A stretch of 64,000 nucleotides of DNA from Bacteroidota bacterium (GTDB lineage: Bacteria > Bacteroidota > Bacteroidia > Bacteroidales > F082): positions 94,554 to 158,553 of the forward strand of contig JAHIUX010000007.1 in NCBI GenBank assembly GCA_018816765.1. The letters are read 5' to 3'. Positions 8,893 to 18,281 of the stretch are shown piece by piece (position 1 is the first letter of the stretch; every line of letters starts with the position of its first letter). The translations under genes were made by a program, and so were the position numbers. A model generated the notes under the pieces. The model made no database searches. It was not told where the DNA came from and saw only the letters and a list, made by a program, of their open reading frames with translations.

Positions 8893-10383
8893 ATGAAAAA
8901 AGTCGCTTTAGTTTTTTTGCTTGTACTGACAACAGTATTTGTCAGGGCACAGCAAATACCCCGTGAGATGGTGCTTGTTGAAATAGGAACAGGTACCTGG
9001 TGTACATATTGCCCCGGCGCTGCTATGGGTGCCGATGACCTGATCGAGAACGGCCACCCTGTGGCAATTATCGAAAACCACAATGGTGATCCTTATGCCA
9101 ATGCATATTCCAATGCAAGGAATTCGTTCTACAACATTACCGGATACCCAACTGCTTATTTTGACGGAGGAAATGCATCTGTAGGTGGTAGCCATTCACA
9201 AAGCATGTACAGCACCTATCTGCCAAGGGTGAATGCCCGATTGGCCGTGCCAACTTCATTCAGAATCAACATTTTCGGCACAAATACCGGTAATGTGTAC
9301 AATGTGAAGGTAAGGATTGAAAAAGTGGCCGACTACAGTGGCAGCATTGTTGTGCACCTTGCCCTTACCGAATCTGAAATTATGGTAAACTGGCAGGGCC
9401 AGGATCACCTGAATTTTGTAAATCGCCTGATGGTTCCAAATCAGAATGGTACACCAATTACGATTACAACCGGACAGACAATGGATGTTGACCTGACCTT
9501 TACCTTTAATAACAGCTGGGTAGCTGAACATTGCGAACTGGTTGCCTGGGCTCAGAACAACGCTACCAAAGAAGTCGTTCACAGCAACAAGGTTGCACTG
9601 CTCGAACTCGATCCGGGTCAGCCTACTTTCCTGTCTGACTTTACATCAAACAAAACTGACCTGTGTCAGCCCGGAACAGTAAAATTCTACAACAACTCGA
9701 TTGGTAATCCTACAAGTTTCGACTGGCAGTTCCCTGGCGGAAACCCGGCCACATCGAACCTCGAAAACCCGATTATCTATTACAGCGCTGTTGGCGAATA
9801 TGACGTTACCCTGACCATTTCTGATGGAGTGAATACATCAACTACCTCAAAAGAAAAATACATCGGCGTACACAATGCACCCGAAGTATTGTTTGGCGAA
9901 GTGCCTGTTCAGTGTATTTTCTGGGATCCTTATCAGTTAACCGAAGGCATTCCGGCTGGAGGAACCTACTCAGGAACTGGTGTAGTTGACGGCTATTTCG
10001 ATCCAAGTGTTGCCGGCGCAGGTCAGCACACAATCACCTATGATTATACTGATGAGTTTGGTTGCAGCAATTCAGCTACCCAAATGATCAGTGTGGATAA
10101 TTGTACAGCAATCAAGGAACAGCTTGAAGGTGTTTCGGTTTCTTTATTCCCCAACCCAAGTAATGGTAAGTTCATTGTTGAACTCAACGGCAAAAACACC
10201 AACGGCATAAGCATGCGTGTTGTGAACAACCTGGGTAAGGTCGTTTTCGAAAACAACCAGATCAATGTTGTTGGCGATTATCACCAGGAAATTGACCTCA
10301 GTGGTATGGCCGAAGGCGTCTACTTCGTACAACTCGAATCAAACGGTAAAACCCTCAGCAAGAAAATTGTTGTAAGGTTCTAA
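8893..10383 (+). CDS. T9SS-exported thioredoxin-like (Omp28-type) protein with PKD domain
   Basis: The 496-residue protein starts with signal peptide MKKVALVFLLVLTTVFVRAQ. Residues ~28-105 form a thioredoxin-like domain with a CxxC-type centre (GTWCTYCPGAA) and the cis-Pro region GYPTAYFDGG, typical of Omp28-related lipoproteins and thiol proteins of Bacteroidota. A PKD domain follows near residues 250-325 (FDWQFPGGNP ... VGEYDVTLTISDG). Residues ~415-496 are a T9SS sorting domain (LFPNPSNGKF, EGVYFVQLES, KKIVVRF). It is probably co-transcribed with the preceding propeller gene and ends at a strong terminator. The disulfide-exchange role is inferred from the fold; the target is unknown. Confidence 0.82.
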   Translation: MKKVALVFLLVLTTVFVRAQQIPREMVLVEIGTGTWCTYCPGAAMGADDLIENGHPVAIIENHNGDPYANAYSNARNSFYNITGYPTAYFDGGNASVGGSHSQSMYSTYLPRVNARLAVPTSFRINIFGTNTGNVYNVKVRIEKVADYSGSIVVHLALTESEIMVNWQGQDHLNFVNRLMVPNQNGTPITITTGQTMDVDLTFTFNNSWVAEHCELVAWAQNNATKEVVHSNKVALLELDPGQPTFLSDFTSNKTDLCQPGTVKFYNNSIGNPTSFDWQFPGGNPATSNLENPIIYYSAVGEYDVTLTISDGVNTSTTSKEKYIGVHNAPEVLFGEVPVQCIFWDPYQLTEGIPAGGTYSGTGVVDGYFDPSVAGAGQHTITYDYTDEFGCSNSATQMISVDNCTAIKEQLEGVSVSLFPNPSNGKFIVELNGKNTNGISMRVVNNLGKVVFENNQINVVGDYHQEIDLSGMAEGVYFVQLESNGKTLSKKIVVRF

Positions 10384-10404
10384 TCCAATTTTGATACTTT
10401 GCTA

Positions 10405-10436
10405 AAACCCGGTTTCGCAAGTAGCCGGGTTTTTGC
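10405..10436 (+). terminator. Rho-independent terminator
   Basis: AAACCCGG (10405-10412) pairs with CCGGGTTT (10425-10432) around a 12-nt loop, followed by a T-rich tail. It closes the two-gene T9SS cargo unit 22 bp after its stop codon. Confidence 0.8.
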
Positions 10437-10460
10437 TTTTTCCTGACTGCTGATGCTGCA

Positions 10461-10489
10461 TTGGGCGTGTTGTGAAATCGCTATCTTTG
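10461..10489 (+). promoter_or_regulatory. lysS promoter
   Basis: A -33 TTG (10461-10463), an 18-bp spacer and the -7 box TATCTTTG (10482-10489). Transcription would start near 10495, so upstream in-frame ATGs (10453) cannot be used. The leader before the ATG at 10504 is only about 8-10 nt. Confidence 0.65.
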
Positions 10490-10503
10490 CAAAAAATTTG
10501 TTT

Positions 10504-12225
10504 ATGAGTCTGATGTTGAGCGAACAGGAACAGGTGCGCCGGAATTCACTCCAGGAATTGTATCAGTTAGGCATTAACCCTTATCCTCCAGAGGCATATG
10601 AGGTCAATGTAACCACCGAAGAAATACACAATCACTTTGTTGCCGGGAGCGAAGCCTTCCAGGCTGTCAGTATTGCCGGACGTATCATGAGCCGCCGGAT
10701 CATGGGTGCCGCCTCTTTTTGCGAACTGCAGGATGCCAGTGGACGCATCCAGTTGTACGTGAAACGGGATGATATTTGTCCTGGCGAAGATAAGACCTTG
10801 TATAATACCGTTTTCAAACGCTTGCTCGACATCGGCGATATCATTGGTGTAACAGGCTATGTGTTTGTTACCCAGATGGGTGAAATTTCCATACACGTCA
10901 CTTCAATGACCGTATTGAGCAAATCGCTGCGTCCGCTTCCGATCGTTAAGGAAAAGGATGGTCAGCTGTTTGACGCGTTTACCGATCCTGAGCAACGTTA
11001 CCGCATGCGCTATGTGGACCTGATTGTGAACGAAGAAGTGAAGAAAACCTTCGTCAAACGCACCCAGGTGATTAATGTGATGCGGAATTTCTTCAATGAA
11101 AAGGGATACCTCGAAGTAGAAACACCCATTTTGCAACCCATTCCGGGCGGTGCTGCAGCAAGGCCTTTTATCACCCACCACAACGCCCTCGATATCCCGT
11201 TGTACCTGCGCATTGCCAATGAACTTTACTTAAAACGACTGATTGTCGGCGGTTTCGATGGGGTGTATGAATTTTCCCGAGACTTCCGCAACGAAGGCAT
11301 GGACCGCACACACAATCCCGAATTTACCGTCATGGAGATTTATGTGGCGTATAAGGACTACCTCTGGATGATGGACTTCACCGAAGCCATGCTTGAACGG
11401 GTTGTGAACGAGGTCAATGGCAACAGCATTACCGTAATTGATGGCAAAGAGATCAATTTCAAACGCCCATTCAAACGCATCTCCATCCTGGACGCCATCA
11501 AAGAGCACACAGGCTTCGATGTGAATGGCATGAATGAGCAACAGCTGATGGAAGTGTGCAAAAAACTGGGTATTGAGACTGACGATACCATGGGTAAAGG
11601 CAAGTTGATCGATGAAATTTTTGGTGAAAAATGTGAGCACAAGTATATTCAACCCACCTTTATTACCGATTATCCGGTGGAAATGTCGCCATTGTGCAAA
11701 AGACACCGTGCAAATCCAGAATTAACTGAAAGGTTTGAGTTGATGATTAACGGAAAGGAAATTGCCAATGCCTACACCGAACTGAACGACCCGATTGACC
11801 AGCGGAAACGCTTCGAAGAGCAAATGAAACTTTCTGAAAGAGGCGATAATGAAGCGATGTTTATTGACCAGGATTTTCTGCGGTCACTTGAATATGGCAT
11901 GCCGCCGACCTCAGGCATGGGCATTGGTATCGACAGGCTGATCATGCTGCTGACAGGGCAGTCTTCAATACAGGATGTGTTGTTTTTTCCACAAATGCGG
12001 CCAGAAAAAATCAGAAAAACAGCTTCTGCCGACGACTTTATACAGTTGGGTATACCGGCCGAATGGGCTGAACATATGGTTGCCGCCGGATATCCGACCA
12101 TTGACGTGCTGAAAGCCGAAAAGCCTGGCGTGCTGCAGCAAAAGCTCAACGGCTATCGGAAAAAGCAAAAACTCGAAATCGCTGCAGTGCAGCTCGATCA
12201 GGCCGAAAGCTGGATTGCCGGCTGA
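10504..12225 (+). CDS. lysS: Lysyl-tRNA synthetase, class II
   Basis: It charges tRNA-Lys in the cytoplasm. The N-terminal OB-fold anticodon-binding domain covers ~45-175. The class II core shows motif 2 ([15 protein letters not shown]) and motif 3 ([12 protein letters not shown]). The start is placed at ATG 10504 because the promoter -7 box ends at 10489, giving 573 residues rather than 590. After the usual end of the core (FFPQMRPE) there is a ~70-residue C-terminal extension resembling a helix-hairpin segment, as found in other Bacteroidota LysS. A weak stem (12226-12231 with 12266-12271) follows the stop codon; otherwise nothing recognisable lies in the 283 bp before the next gene. Confidence 0.96.
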   Translation: MSLMLSEQEQVRRNSLQELYQLGINPYPPEAYEVNVTTEEIHNHFVAGSEAFQAVSIAGRIMSRRIMGAASFCELQDASGRIQLYVKRDDICPGEDKTLYNTVFKRLLDIGDIIGVTGYVFVTQMGEISIHVTSMTVLSKSLRPLPIVKEKDGQLFDAFTDPEQRYRMRYVDLIVNEEVKKTFVKRTQVINVMRNFFNEKGYLEVETPILQPIPGGAAARPFITHHNALDIPLYLRIANELYLKRLIVGGFDGVYEFSRDFRNEGMDRTHNPEFTVMEIYVAYKDYLWMMDFTEAMLERVVNEVNGNSITVIDGKEINFKRPFKRISILDAIKEHTGFDVNGMNEQQLMEVCKKLGIETDDTMGKGKLIDEIFGEKCEHKYIQPTFITDYPVEMSPLCKRHRANPELTERFELMINGKEIANAYTELNDPIDQRKRFEEQMKLSERGDNEAMFIDQDFLRSLEYGMPPTSGMGIGIDRLIMLLTGQSSIQDVLFFPQMRPEKIRKTASADDFIQLGIPAEWAEHMVAAGYPTIDVLKAEKPGVLQQKLNGYRKKQKLEIAAVQLDQAESWIAG

Positions 12226-12508
12226 ACACTGACCAGCTTTACTGGGCTTGTTTCCGGACCATAAGCAGTGTATTTTGCTTTGGTTAATCATTGCTTACAA
12301 TGTCGTTTGATTTAGTGAGCTAGGTGCACCCGGACAATGCTGCTGGTAGTTGTATTTAACCAGTTATCCGATTGTGTATTGAAAATGAGCAAAATAAATT
12401 CAAGGTTGCAAACATTCCCTTGTTTATAAACTGTTGTAAACTGGCGAAAACGTCTCCATGGAATGATGTAAATTAGCCGGGAGACTATCACTCCAACTTC
12501 TGATTATC

Positions 12509-13717
12509 ATGTTTAAATTCACCACCAGCCTGTTTCATGTGCTTGCCCTTAGCTTGTTATGTCTTGTTTTCGCCATACCAAACGTCCAGGCACAGGCAAT
12601 AAGCTCAACAACCACTGGCGAAGGAGGTAAGTGGCGCATTGGGCTGGGAGTAGGGCCTTCATTGTTTTTTGGTGATGTGAAGCAATACCCGTATTACCCG
12701 GTTACCAATTTTGAAAATGAGTGGCGCATTGGTGGGAATGCGCTGCTCGAGCGCGAGCTTTCGCCTGCAGTCAGCCTCAGGGGCCAGGGCCTTTATGCGC
12801 AGATGGCAGGAACCCGGCGTCCGTGGAACGTGTATTTCACCTCCGACCTGATCGAATTTAACCTGAATGCCACGATAAACCTCAATAACCTTTTCGGACA
12901 CAAGCGCAACGACCGCATGATCAATTTTAAGGTGCTTTTTGGCATGGGAATGGCGAATTATAACACTACACTTTATCAGCTGGGAAGCAACAAAGTGCTG
13001 GCAAAACGCGGTTTCGGAAATGGCTCCGGCATCGGTGGCCGCACCCTCGAAGGCATCGTACTTGGTGGTTTTGGTGTCGATGTCAGGCTTAATGAGCATT
13101 GGTCAGTAAACCTCGAAACGGCAAACAGGATGATTGGCGATGACCTGTTTGATACCTGGAAAAGTAGTTTCCCATTCGATGTGTACAACCAGACCTATAT
13201 TGGTATTGCTTACCGCTTTGGCCGCTCTTCCTCACGGGTTGGCCGTCTGGCTCCTGAAGATGATGCGCCCGTGAAACCTGTGGTTGAAAGACAAGAGGTA
13301 CAACATAAGGAAAACCTGGATGTGCTTGAACTTGATTTCAGGGTGTTTCCGGCACAGCCCGATAGCCAGATTGTAAAGAAAGACCTGGCACCAGTTGAAA
13401 AGGAAAAGGCTGAAATTGTGCCGGTAATCATACCGGAAAAACCCGCACAGCAAACTGCCAGTGTTGAATACCGCGTGCAGATAAGGGCAAAGTTTGGTAA
13501 CCAGGTTTCAGTTGCTGAACTGTCCAGGAAATACAAAATACCGGCTGATGAAATCAGGGAAAACCAGCACAATGGCTTTTACATTTACACTGTCGGTGCA
13601 TTCTCTACATACCAGGAAGCCGCCGATAAGCGCAATAACGTGCGCAATGTGAACGGGGTTTTCGACGCTTTTGTGGTGGCATTTAAAGATGGAAGCCGCC
13701 TCGATAAACTACCTTAG
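12509..13717 (+). CDS. Outer-membrane beta-barrel protein with C-terminal SPOR domain
   Basis: The 402-residue envelope protein has a signal peptide (HVLALSLLCLVFAIPNVQAQ). Residues ~40-245 have alternating hydrophobic beta strands and the barrel-type ending IGIAYRFG. A Pro/Glu/Lys-rich linker (~255-325) leads to a SPOR-like domain at ~328-400 (EYRVQIRAKFG ... GFYIYTVGAFSTYQEAADKRNNV). SPOR domains bind denuded peptidoglycan glycan strands, so the protein may tether the outer membrane to the wall. The following 38-residue membrane peptide lies 67 bp downstream. The exact role is not recognised. Confidence 0.75.
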   Translation: MFKFTTSLFHVLALSLLCLVFAIPNVQAQAISSTTTGEGGKWRIGLGVGPSLFFGDVKQYPYYPVTNFENEWRIGGNALLERELSPAVSLRGQGLYAQMAGTRRPWNVYFTSDLIEFNLNATINLNNLFGHKRNDRMINFKVLFGMGMANYNTTLYQLGSNKVLAKRGFGNGSGIGGRTLEGIVLGGFGVDVRLNEHWSVNLETANRMIGDDLFDTWKSSFPFDVYNQTYIGIAYRFGRSSSRVGRLAPEDDAPVKPVVERQEVQHKENLDVLELDFRVFPAQPDSQIVKKDLAPVEKEKAEIVPVIIPEKPAQQTASVEYRVQIRAKFGNQVSVAELSRKYKIPADEIRENQHNGFYIYTVGAFSTYQEAADKRNNVRNVNGVFDAFVVAFKDGSRLDKLP

Positions 13718-13784
13718 CTGCCATTTGTGGTAAATTAATTAATATTGTAGTCGGATTTTATGAAAAACCTTCGACGCACAAGCT

Positions 13785-13901
13785 ATGAATGATGAATTCG
13801 ATTATAACGAAGAAAGGGACGATCTTCCCAGAAAGACGCTGATCTGGATTATTGTCATTGCGGCAGGACTTGCCCTCTACCTGTCCCAGATTCTTGTGTA
13901 A
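13785..13901 (+). CDS. 38-residue single-pass membrane peptide
   Basis: ATG at 13785 opens a 38-codon frame ending in TAA at 13901. The first 15 residues are acidic (MNDEFDYNEERDD), followed by LPRK and a hydrophobic helix (TLIWIIVIAAGLALYLSQ), so it should be a small inner-membrane protein with the acidic N-terminus inside or a signal-anchor topology. The frame sits alone between the SPOR gene and the convergent deiminase gene. Another ATG at 13760 starts a different frame that stops after ten codons and overlaps this start. The coding call rests on the clean soluble-plus-TM architecture; the function is unknown. Confidence 0.55.
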   Translation: MNDEFDYNEERDDLPRKTLIWIIVIAAGLALYLSQILV

Positions 13902-13940
13902 AAAGGCGACTCCTTTACCCATCCTGCACCAAAATATCAT

Positions 13941-15977
13941 TTACAGCTTCACGATTCTTCCTGTGATCACCTGACCAGGTGTCGAAATACGGTACATATA
14001 TAATCCCGGTGCTAATTCCCGTCCAAAGTCGTCTTCACAATTGAAACGGATCTCATTTGCACCCTTTGCGACAGCAACTTCAACAGCTGCTTTTATTTGT
14101 TTCCCGTTGATATTAAAAAGCGCCATGGTCAGCTTCCCGCCGTTTGCCGACTGAATCACAAACACCATCTCATCAGTTACCGGATTCGGATAAACCGCTA
14201 TTCGGCGAATGGGTTCTATTGGCTTTATGCCCTCGATCAGGCTGCTGTTGATTTCTAAATGGACCACGAAAGCGCCCATATTTGTTTGAATATCAACCGA
14301 ATCATGGATCATGTATTTTTCATCATCAATGTACTGAACAGGAATATTCAACTCAACGAGAACTTCAAGCGAATCCCCTGCAGGCAATGTATAAGGAAAA
14401 TCAGGTGGACTTGGTAGCCAGGCATGCATAGGGTCTGTAGTCATTGATTCGATGACCGCAGCATCGTTGCTGTGATTGATAATTTTAAAAGTGTTGGTCA
14501 GATTATCAATATAATAAAGGGTATCAGGAGTAACTTCGAGTCCGTTTTGGGTTTGTGGTCCCACTACAAACATATGGGGATCATCGGCACCCATAAATGG
14601 ATGCGAGGCATGACGCTCAGTTGAATCGACACCAGTCAGGTAATAGTATACCGTGTCACCTTCGGCATAATTTAATATATACGTTTCGTAGTTTTCACCA
14701 CTTTCATGCATGAGCTGCCTTTGCTGGTATGCACCGTTGTTTATCCGGTAGTGCAGGAGCAATGAATCCTGATAGAGGCCTTCGCCGGCATAAGCCACCA
14801 CACGGGCGTCAATTGCCGTTGAATCGCTCCAGGCAAGGGTATTCTGGTATGGTCTGTGGTCGATAAACAGCATGCCGATGTCAGCAACTCCGATGGCGCG
14901 ACAGTGCAACGCATCGGTATTGTACCAGCCATTGTAATAAACACCAATGATCTCGTAGCCCGGCATGGCAGCTTCATACACCGCCAGTGCCTGGTTGTCG
15001 TACTGACTCCCGGTAATGGGAACGAAAACCTTGTTGTTTAAAATCAGTGAGTTTGTGTAGGGGGTGTTTGGCGGTGTCCCGGGAGTAAACACCCGGTAAA
15101 CATGATAAGGATACCCATAAGAACAGTTTTCTGTGGCAAAATAGTTTGCAATGGCCTCGTAATCACCATATCTGTAGTCAGATTGCGACACCTGCCCAAT
15201 GAGGATTTTATCCGGAGCGAGGTATTTGCCCCAACAGTCAATGTGTTTGATGTAGTCGTCGAGTGGGTCTGCGGTAATATCATATTGACTCAGCCCCAGA
15301 TATGCTTCCGCTTTTTGTTGAATTTGCGCGTGCGTGAGGTTGGTGTTTTCATCATACACCAGGTCGGTTGAGGCGCCCATTCCCAAGCCATCCACCATTA
15401 TGTTTCCACCAGTGTGCAGCATATTCATGCCATACAATGAGATACCCAACAGCTCGGCAACAGCCACCGGAACCTCATCATCGCCGGGGCGAGGCCTGTT
15501 GTATGGGAAATCGCAAATCCCCGGCTGGTTATTGCCGTCAAACACAAACCATGGGCCGTAATCCCTGGTCCAATAGGTGTCGCTGCCGTTATAGGGAGTA
15601 ATCAGAAAACTGCAATTCGCCGTATTGACGTTATTGTTCTGGTATAGTTGAAGGGCTTCATTCGCCAGACTTTCGCTGGTTACCCTGGTGATCACTTCAA
15701 TGTCCTGCGACATTTCAGCAATCAGTGTGTAAGGAATGCCCAGCGGATAACGTATCAGAACAGCCTGCATGGGTTCGAACTCAGCGACCATTCTCACCGG
15801 TCCAACAGGTGGAGCCGTTTCCACAAAATCAAGGCCAGTGAGCACAGGCATATGCATCTCTTCCTCAGAGAGGTAATGCAACTTTCGGTAATCCGGTTTT
15901 CGTTCATTGTTGTCCTGACCCACCATATGGGTATAAGACAGCGATAAAAGGGCGATGAGTATACACAATTTTTTCAT
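13941..15977 (-). CDS. Secreted peptidylarginine deiminase, PPAD type, with T9SS sorting domain
   Basis: This 678-residue enzyme is predicted to convert peptidyl-arginine to citrulline outside the cell. Signal peptide MKKLCILIALLSLSYTHMVG. The deiminase core shows D139 (WTRDYGPW), R161 and R163 (NRPRPGDD), H245 and D247 (KHIDCWGK), N309 (YTNSLILN) and C359 (ALHCRAIGV). These match the Porphyromonas PPAD residues D130, R152, R154, H236, D238, N297 and C351 (numbering from memory) at nearly constant offset. Two Ig-like segments (~395-475 and ~480-590) and a T9SS sorting domain (VYPNPVTDE, then LAPGLYMYRI) follow. The start at 15977 is chosen because it opens the signal peptide and a -7 box lies at 16023-16030; the longer frame from 16025 would begin upstream of transcription. 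Agmatine deiminase is a less likely alternative because of the exported architecture. Confidence 0.88.
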   Translation of the reverse strand: MKKLCILIALLSLSYTHMVGQDNNERKPDYRKLHYLSEEEMHMPVLTGLDFVETAPPVGPVRMVAEFEPMQAVLIRYPLGIPYTLIAEMSQDIEVITRVTSESLANEALQLYQNNNVNTANCSFLITPYNGSDTYWTRDYGPWFVFDGNNQPGICDFPYNRPRPGDDEVPVAVAELLGISLYGMNMLHTGGNIMVDGLGMGASTDLVYDENTNLTHAQIQQKAEAYLGLSQYDITADPLDDYIKHIDCWGKYLAPDKILIGQVSQSDYRYGDYEAIANYFATENCSYGYPYHVYRVFTPGTPPNTPYTNSLILNNKVFVPITGSQYDNQALAVYEAAMPGYEIIGVYYNGWYNTDALHCRAIGVADIGMLFIDHRPYQNTLAWSDSTAIDARVVAYAGEGLYQDSLLLHYRINNGAYQQRQLMHESGENYETYILNYAEGDTVYYYLTGVDSTERHASHPFMGADDPHMFVVGPQTQNGLEVTPDTLYYIDNLTNTFKIINHSNDAAVIESMTTDPMHAWLPSPPDFPYTLPAGDSLEVLVELNIPVQYIDDEKYMIHDSVDIQTNMGAFVVHLEINSSLIEGIKPIEPIRRIAVYPNPVTDEMVFVIQSANGGKLTMALFNINGKQIKAAVEVAVAKGANEIRFNCEDDFGRELAPGLYMYRISTPGQVITGRIVKL

Positions 15978-16022
15978 AAGATGTCCGTTTTGCTGATGCC
16001 CTGGTTGTTTGGGTATGCAACA

Positions 16023-16071
16023 CAAAGGTAATCAATCAGTGAATTGACCCATCATTTTTATAGTATCTTTG
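16023..16071. promoter_or_regulatory. Divergent promoters, deiminase and tatA
   Basis: The minus-strand -7 box TACCTTTG (16023-16030) faces the deiminase gene. The plus-strand -7 box TATCTTTG (16064-16071), with TTG at 16044-16046, faces tatA. They are 33 bp apart. Confidence 0.5.
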
Positions 16072-16101
16072 CCCCTGCATTAATTAATAAATTCTTGAAT
16101 T

Positions 16102-16299
16102 ATGATGCTTTCAATATTGCTTGGAGTAGTAGGCGGATGGCAGGTTCTGGTCATCGTTTTGGTTGTCTTGTTGCTTTTCGGTGGCAGGAAAATTCCGGAA
16201 TTGATGAAAGGAATCGGTCAGGGTGTGAAGGAATTTAAAGATGGAATCAGCGGAGAAGCACAGAACAAAGAAACGAAGGATAAAGACGCCACAAAATAG
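16102..16299 (+). CDS. tatA: Sec-independent translocase subunit TatA
   Basis: The 65-residue pore-forming component of the twin-arginine translocase sits in the inner membrane. It has one N-terminal TM helix (WQVLVIVLVVLLLFG, residues ~13-27), the hinge FGGRKIPEL and the amphipathic helix MKGIGQGVKEFKDG, then a charged tail (NKETKDKDATK). Length and motif order fit TatA/E. No tatC lies in the window. Its own promoter lies at 16044-16071; the deiminase on the other side carries an ordinary Sec signal and is not an obvious Tat substrate. Confidence 0.93.
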   Translation: MMLSILLGVVGGWQVLVIVLVVLLLFGGRKIPELMKGIGQGVKEFKDGISGEAQNKETKDKDATK

Positions 16300-16438
16300 G
16301 AAATACCTGATTGGCAAGTCGTTGCTTGTTTTTGTTTTTCTTCTCTGTACGCATACAATCTGCCGGTTTATCGGCGGTTATGATGAGATTTGGCCTGGTT
16401 TATTAACTTTTAACTGTTAATTGAATCTCGCCTATGGG

Positions 16439-16469
16439 TTGTTTGGGTAATTCAATTCAATTATTTTTG
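16439..16469 (+). promoter_or_regulatory. Promoter of the LysM transglycosylase gene
   Basis: TTG (16439-16441), a 20-bp spacer and the -7 box TATTTTTG (16462-16469), 26 nt upstream of the ATG at 16496. Confidence 0.55.
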
Positions 16470-16495
16470 CCTCAGGCATAAACTTTTTAGCATAG

Positions 16496-18226
16496 ATGAA
16501 ATTTAAAATCTTTCTTTTACAATCAGTTATACTATTTTTTTCGATAACCGCCTATGCACAATCTGAAGTAGAAGAAGTTTTACCTGATTCAACTTTTCTT
16601 GAAGAGGACAGCCTGAATGCTGCCGAGCCTGACACCTCTTTGTTTAGCCTGCAAAGCGGCCTCATCTCCACCGATGATTCACCCATTGTTAAAATGCTCG
16701 ACAGCTTATACCGCATCAGGTATTTCGACAATAACCAATGGATCAGTGATTCATCAAACTGGAACAAATACGGTTACGACCCGGCCTTTGTGCCCGGTTT
16801 TTCCGACTCAGTGTATGCCAGCCGCATTGCTGCGCTTAAACTAGAAACCCCCATCAATCTGGTGTATAACCAGCACGTTAAGTCTTTTATTGAGTTGTAT
16901 GCCATCAGAAAAAGAGGACTCACGAGCAGAATTCTTGGTTTGTCCTATGTGTATTTCCCGATGTTTGAAGAAATGCTCGATAAATACGACATACCACTCG
17001 AGTTGAAGTACCTTGCCGTAATTGAATCAGCCTTAAATCCGACTGCCGGTTCGCGTGCCGGGGCCAAAGGAATGTGGCAGTTTATGTATGGCACAGGAAA
17101 GGTGTATAACCTGAAAGTGACTTCTCTTGTCGATGATCGGTTTGATCCTTACAAATCGACCGTTGCAGCCTGTGAACATCTGAGCGACCTCTACGATATT
17201 TACCAGGACTGGTTTCTGGTGCTGGCAGCGTATAATTCCGGCGCCGGCAATGTGAACAGGGCGATCCGCCGTGCTGGAGGCGTAAAGGATTATTGGGCAA
17301 TCTGGCCCTACCTTCCGCGCGAAACCCGGGGTTATGTACCGGCCTTCATCGCGGTAAATTATGTGATGAACTATCCCACTGAACACAACCTTTATCCATT
17401 TCATCCGGGAATTATGATGAGCGGGACTGATACCGTGACAGTGAATGACTTGCTTTCATTTGACCAACTGAACGAAATGCTCGGAATACCCATGGAAGAC
17501 CTGCGGTTCTTTAATCCGCAGTTTAAGAAAGACATCATACCTGCAAGCCCCGAAAATCCGTATGTTATCCGCATACCTTCTGATTTTATTGGCCCTTTCC
17601 TGAACAACGAAACAGCAATTTATGCCTTCAAGACCCAAAAGGGTGTTGAAAAAGCTAAGCTGGCTGAAGAGGTGAAAAAAGTAAGCGACCGCAGTATCCA
17701 TGTGGTAAAGAGAGGGGAAAACCTTGGTCTTATCGCCCGCAAGTACAGGGTTAGCGTGAGTCAGCTCATGGCCTGGAATGGGATGAAGAAAAACCTGATT
17801 CATCCGGGTCAGAACCTTGTGGTTTTCAGCTCAGGAAGCCCTGCCACGGTGTCGGGCGAAACACCCGTAAAAAGGTCAAACACTTCGAAGTACCATACCG
17901 TAAAAAATGGAGAAACGCTTGGGAAGATTGCAACGGACTACAGCTGCTCTGTGACCGACCTCAGGGAGTGGAATAACCTGTCCGGAACAATGATTCACGT
18001 TGGACAGAAATTACGCGTCTACCCTGTTGAATCGAACAGTACTGCACAGAAAGGCGAAGTGAACGGCAAATACATCTACCATACCGTCAGATCGGGAGAC
18101 ACCCTCTGGGATATTGCCCGCCAGTATGACGGAGTTACCGTTGAGCAAATTAAACGACTCAATAACCTCAGCAACAAGTCGAAAATCATGCCCGGACAAA
18201 AGCTTAAAATTGCTTCTGTTGGCTAA
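16496..18226 (+). CDS. MltD-like lytic murein transglycosylase with three LysM repeats
   Basis: The 576-residue exported wall hydrolase cleaves glycan strands to 1,6-anhydro muropeptides. Signal peptide ~1-22 (IFLLQSVILFFSITAYAQ). The SLT domain (~160-290) has the catalytic Glu in VIESALNP (E177) followed by SRAGAKGMWQFM and AAYNSGAGNV. Three LysM peptidoglycan-binding repeats lie at ~400-443 (VVKRGENLGLIARKY), ~465-508 (HTVKNGETLGKIATDY) and ~528-572 (HTVRSGDTLWDIARQY). The DUF4837 lipoprotein gene follows after 55 bp and may be co-transcribed. Assignment to the MltD type rests on the SLT-then-LysM order. Confidence 0.92.
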   Translation: MKFKIFLLQSVILFFSITAYAQSEVEEVLPDSTFLEEDSLNAAEPDTSLFSLQSGLISTDDSPIVKMLDSLYRIRYFDNNQWISDSSNWNKYGYDPAFVPGFSDSVYASRIAALKLETPINLVYNQHVKSFIELYAIRKRGLTSRILGLSYVYFPMFEEMLDKYDIPLELKYLAVIESALNPTAGSRAGAKGMWQFMYGTGKVYNLKVTSLVDDRFDPYKSTVAACEHLSDLYDIYQDWFLVLAAYNSGAGNVNRAIRRAGGVKDYWAIWPYLPRETRGYVPAFIAVNYVMNYPTEHNLYPFHPGIMMSGTDTVTVNDLLSFDQLNEMLGIPMEDLRFFNPQFKKDIIPASPENPYVIRIPSDFIGPFLNNETAIYAFKTQKGVEKAKLAEEVKKVSDRSIHVVKRGENLGLIARKYRVSVSQLMAWNGMKKNLIHPGQNLVVFSSGSPATVSGETPVKRSNTSKYHTVKNGETLGKIATDYSCSVTDLREWNNLSGTMIHVGQKLRVYPVESNSTAQKGEVNGKYIYHTVRSGDTLWDIARQYDGVTVEQIKRLNNLSNKSKIMPGQKLKIASVG

Positions 18227-18281
18227 TTCCCTTGATGGGGTTCCGAAGGTTGAGTGTTGTATTTATTAACCTAAGGCATCA

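Noticed and set aside
12226..12508. Small RNA gene (SRP or 6S type) in the gap after lysS
   Set aside because: Only a weak 6-bp stem with a long loop is visible and no promoter box precedes it; nothing supports an RNA gene.
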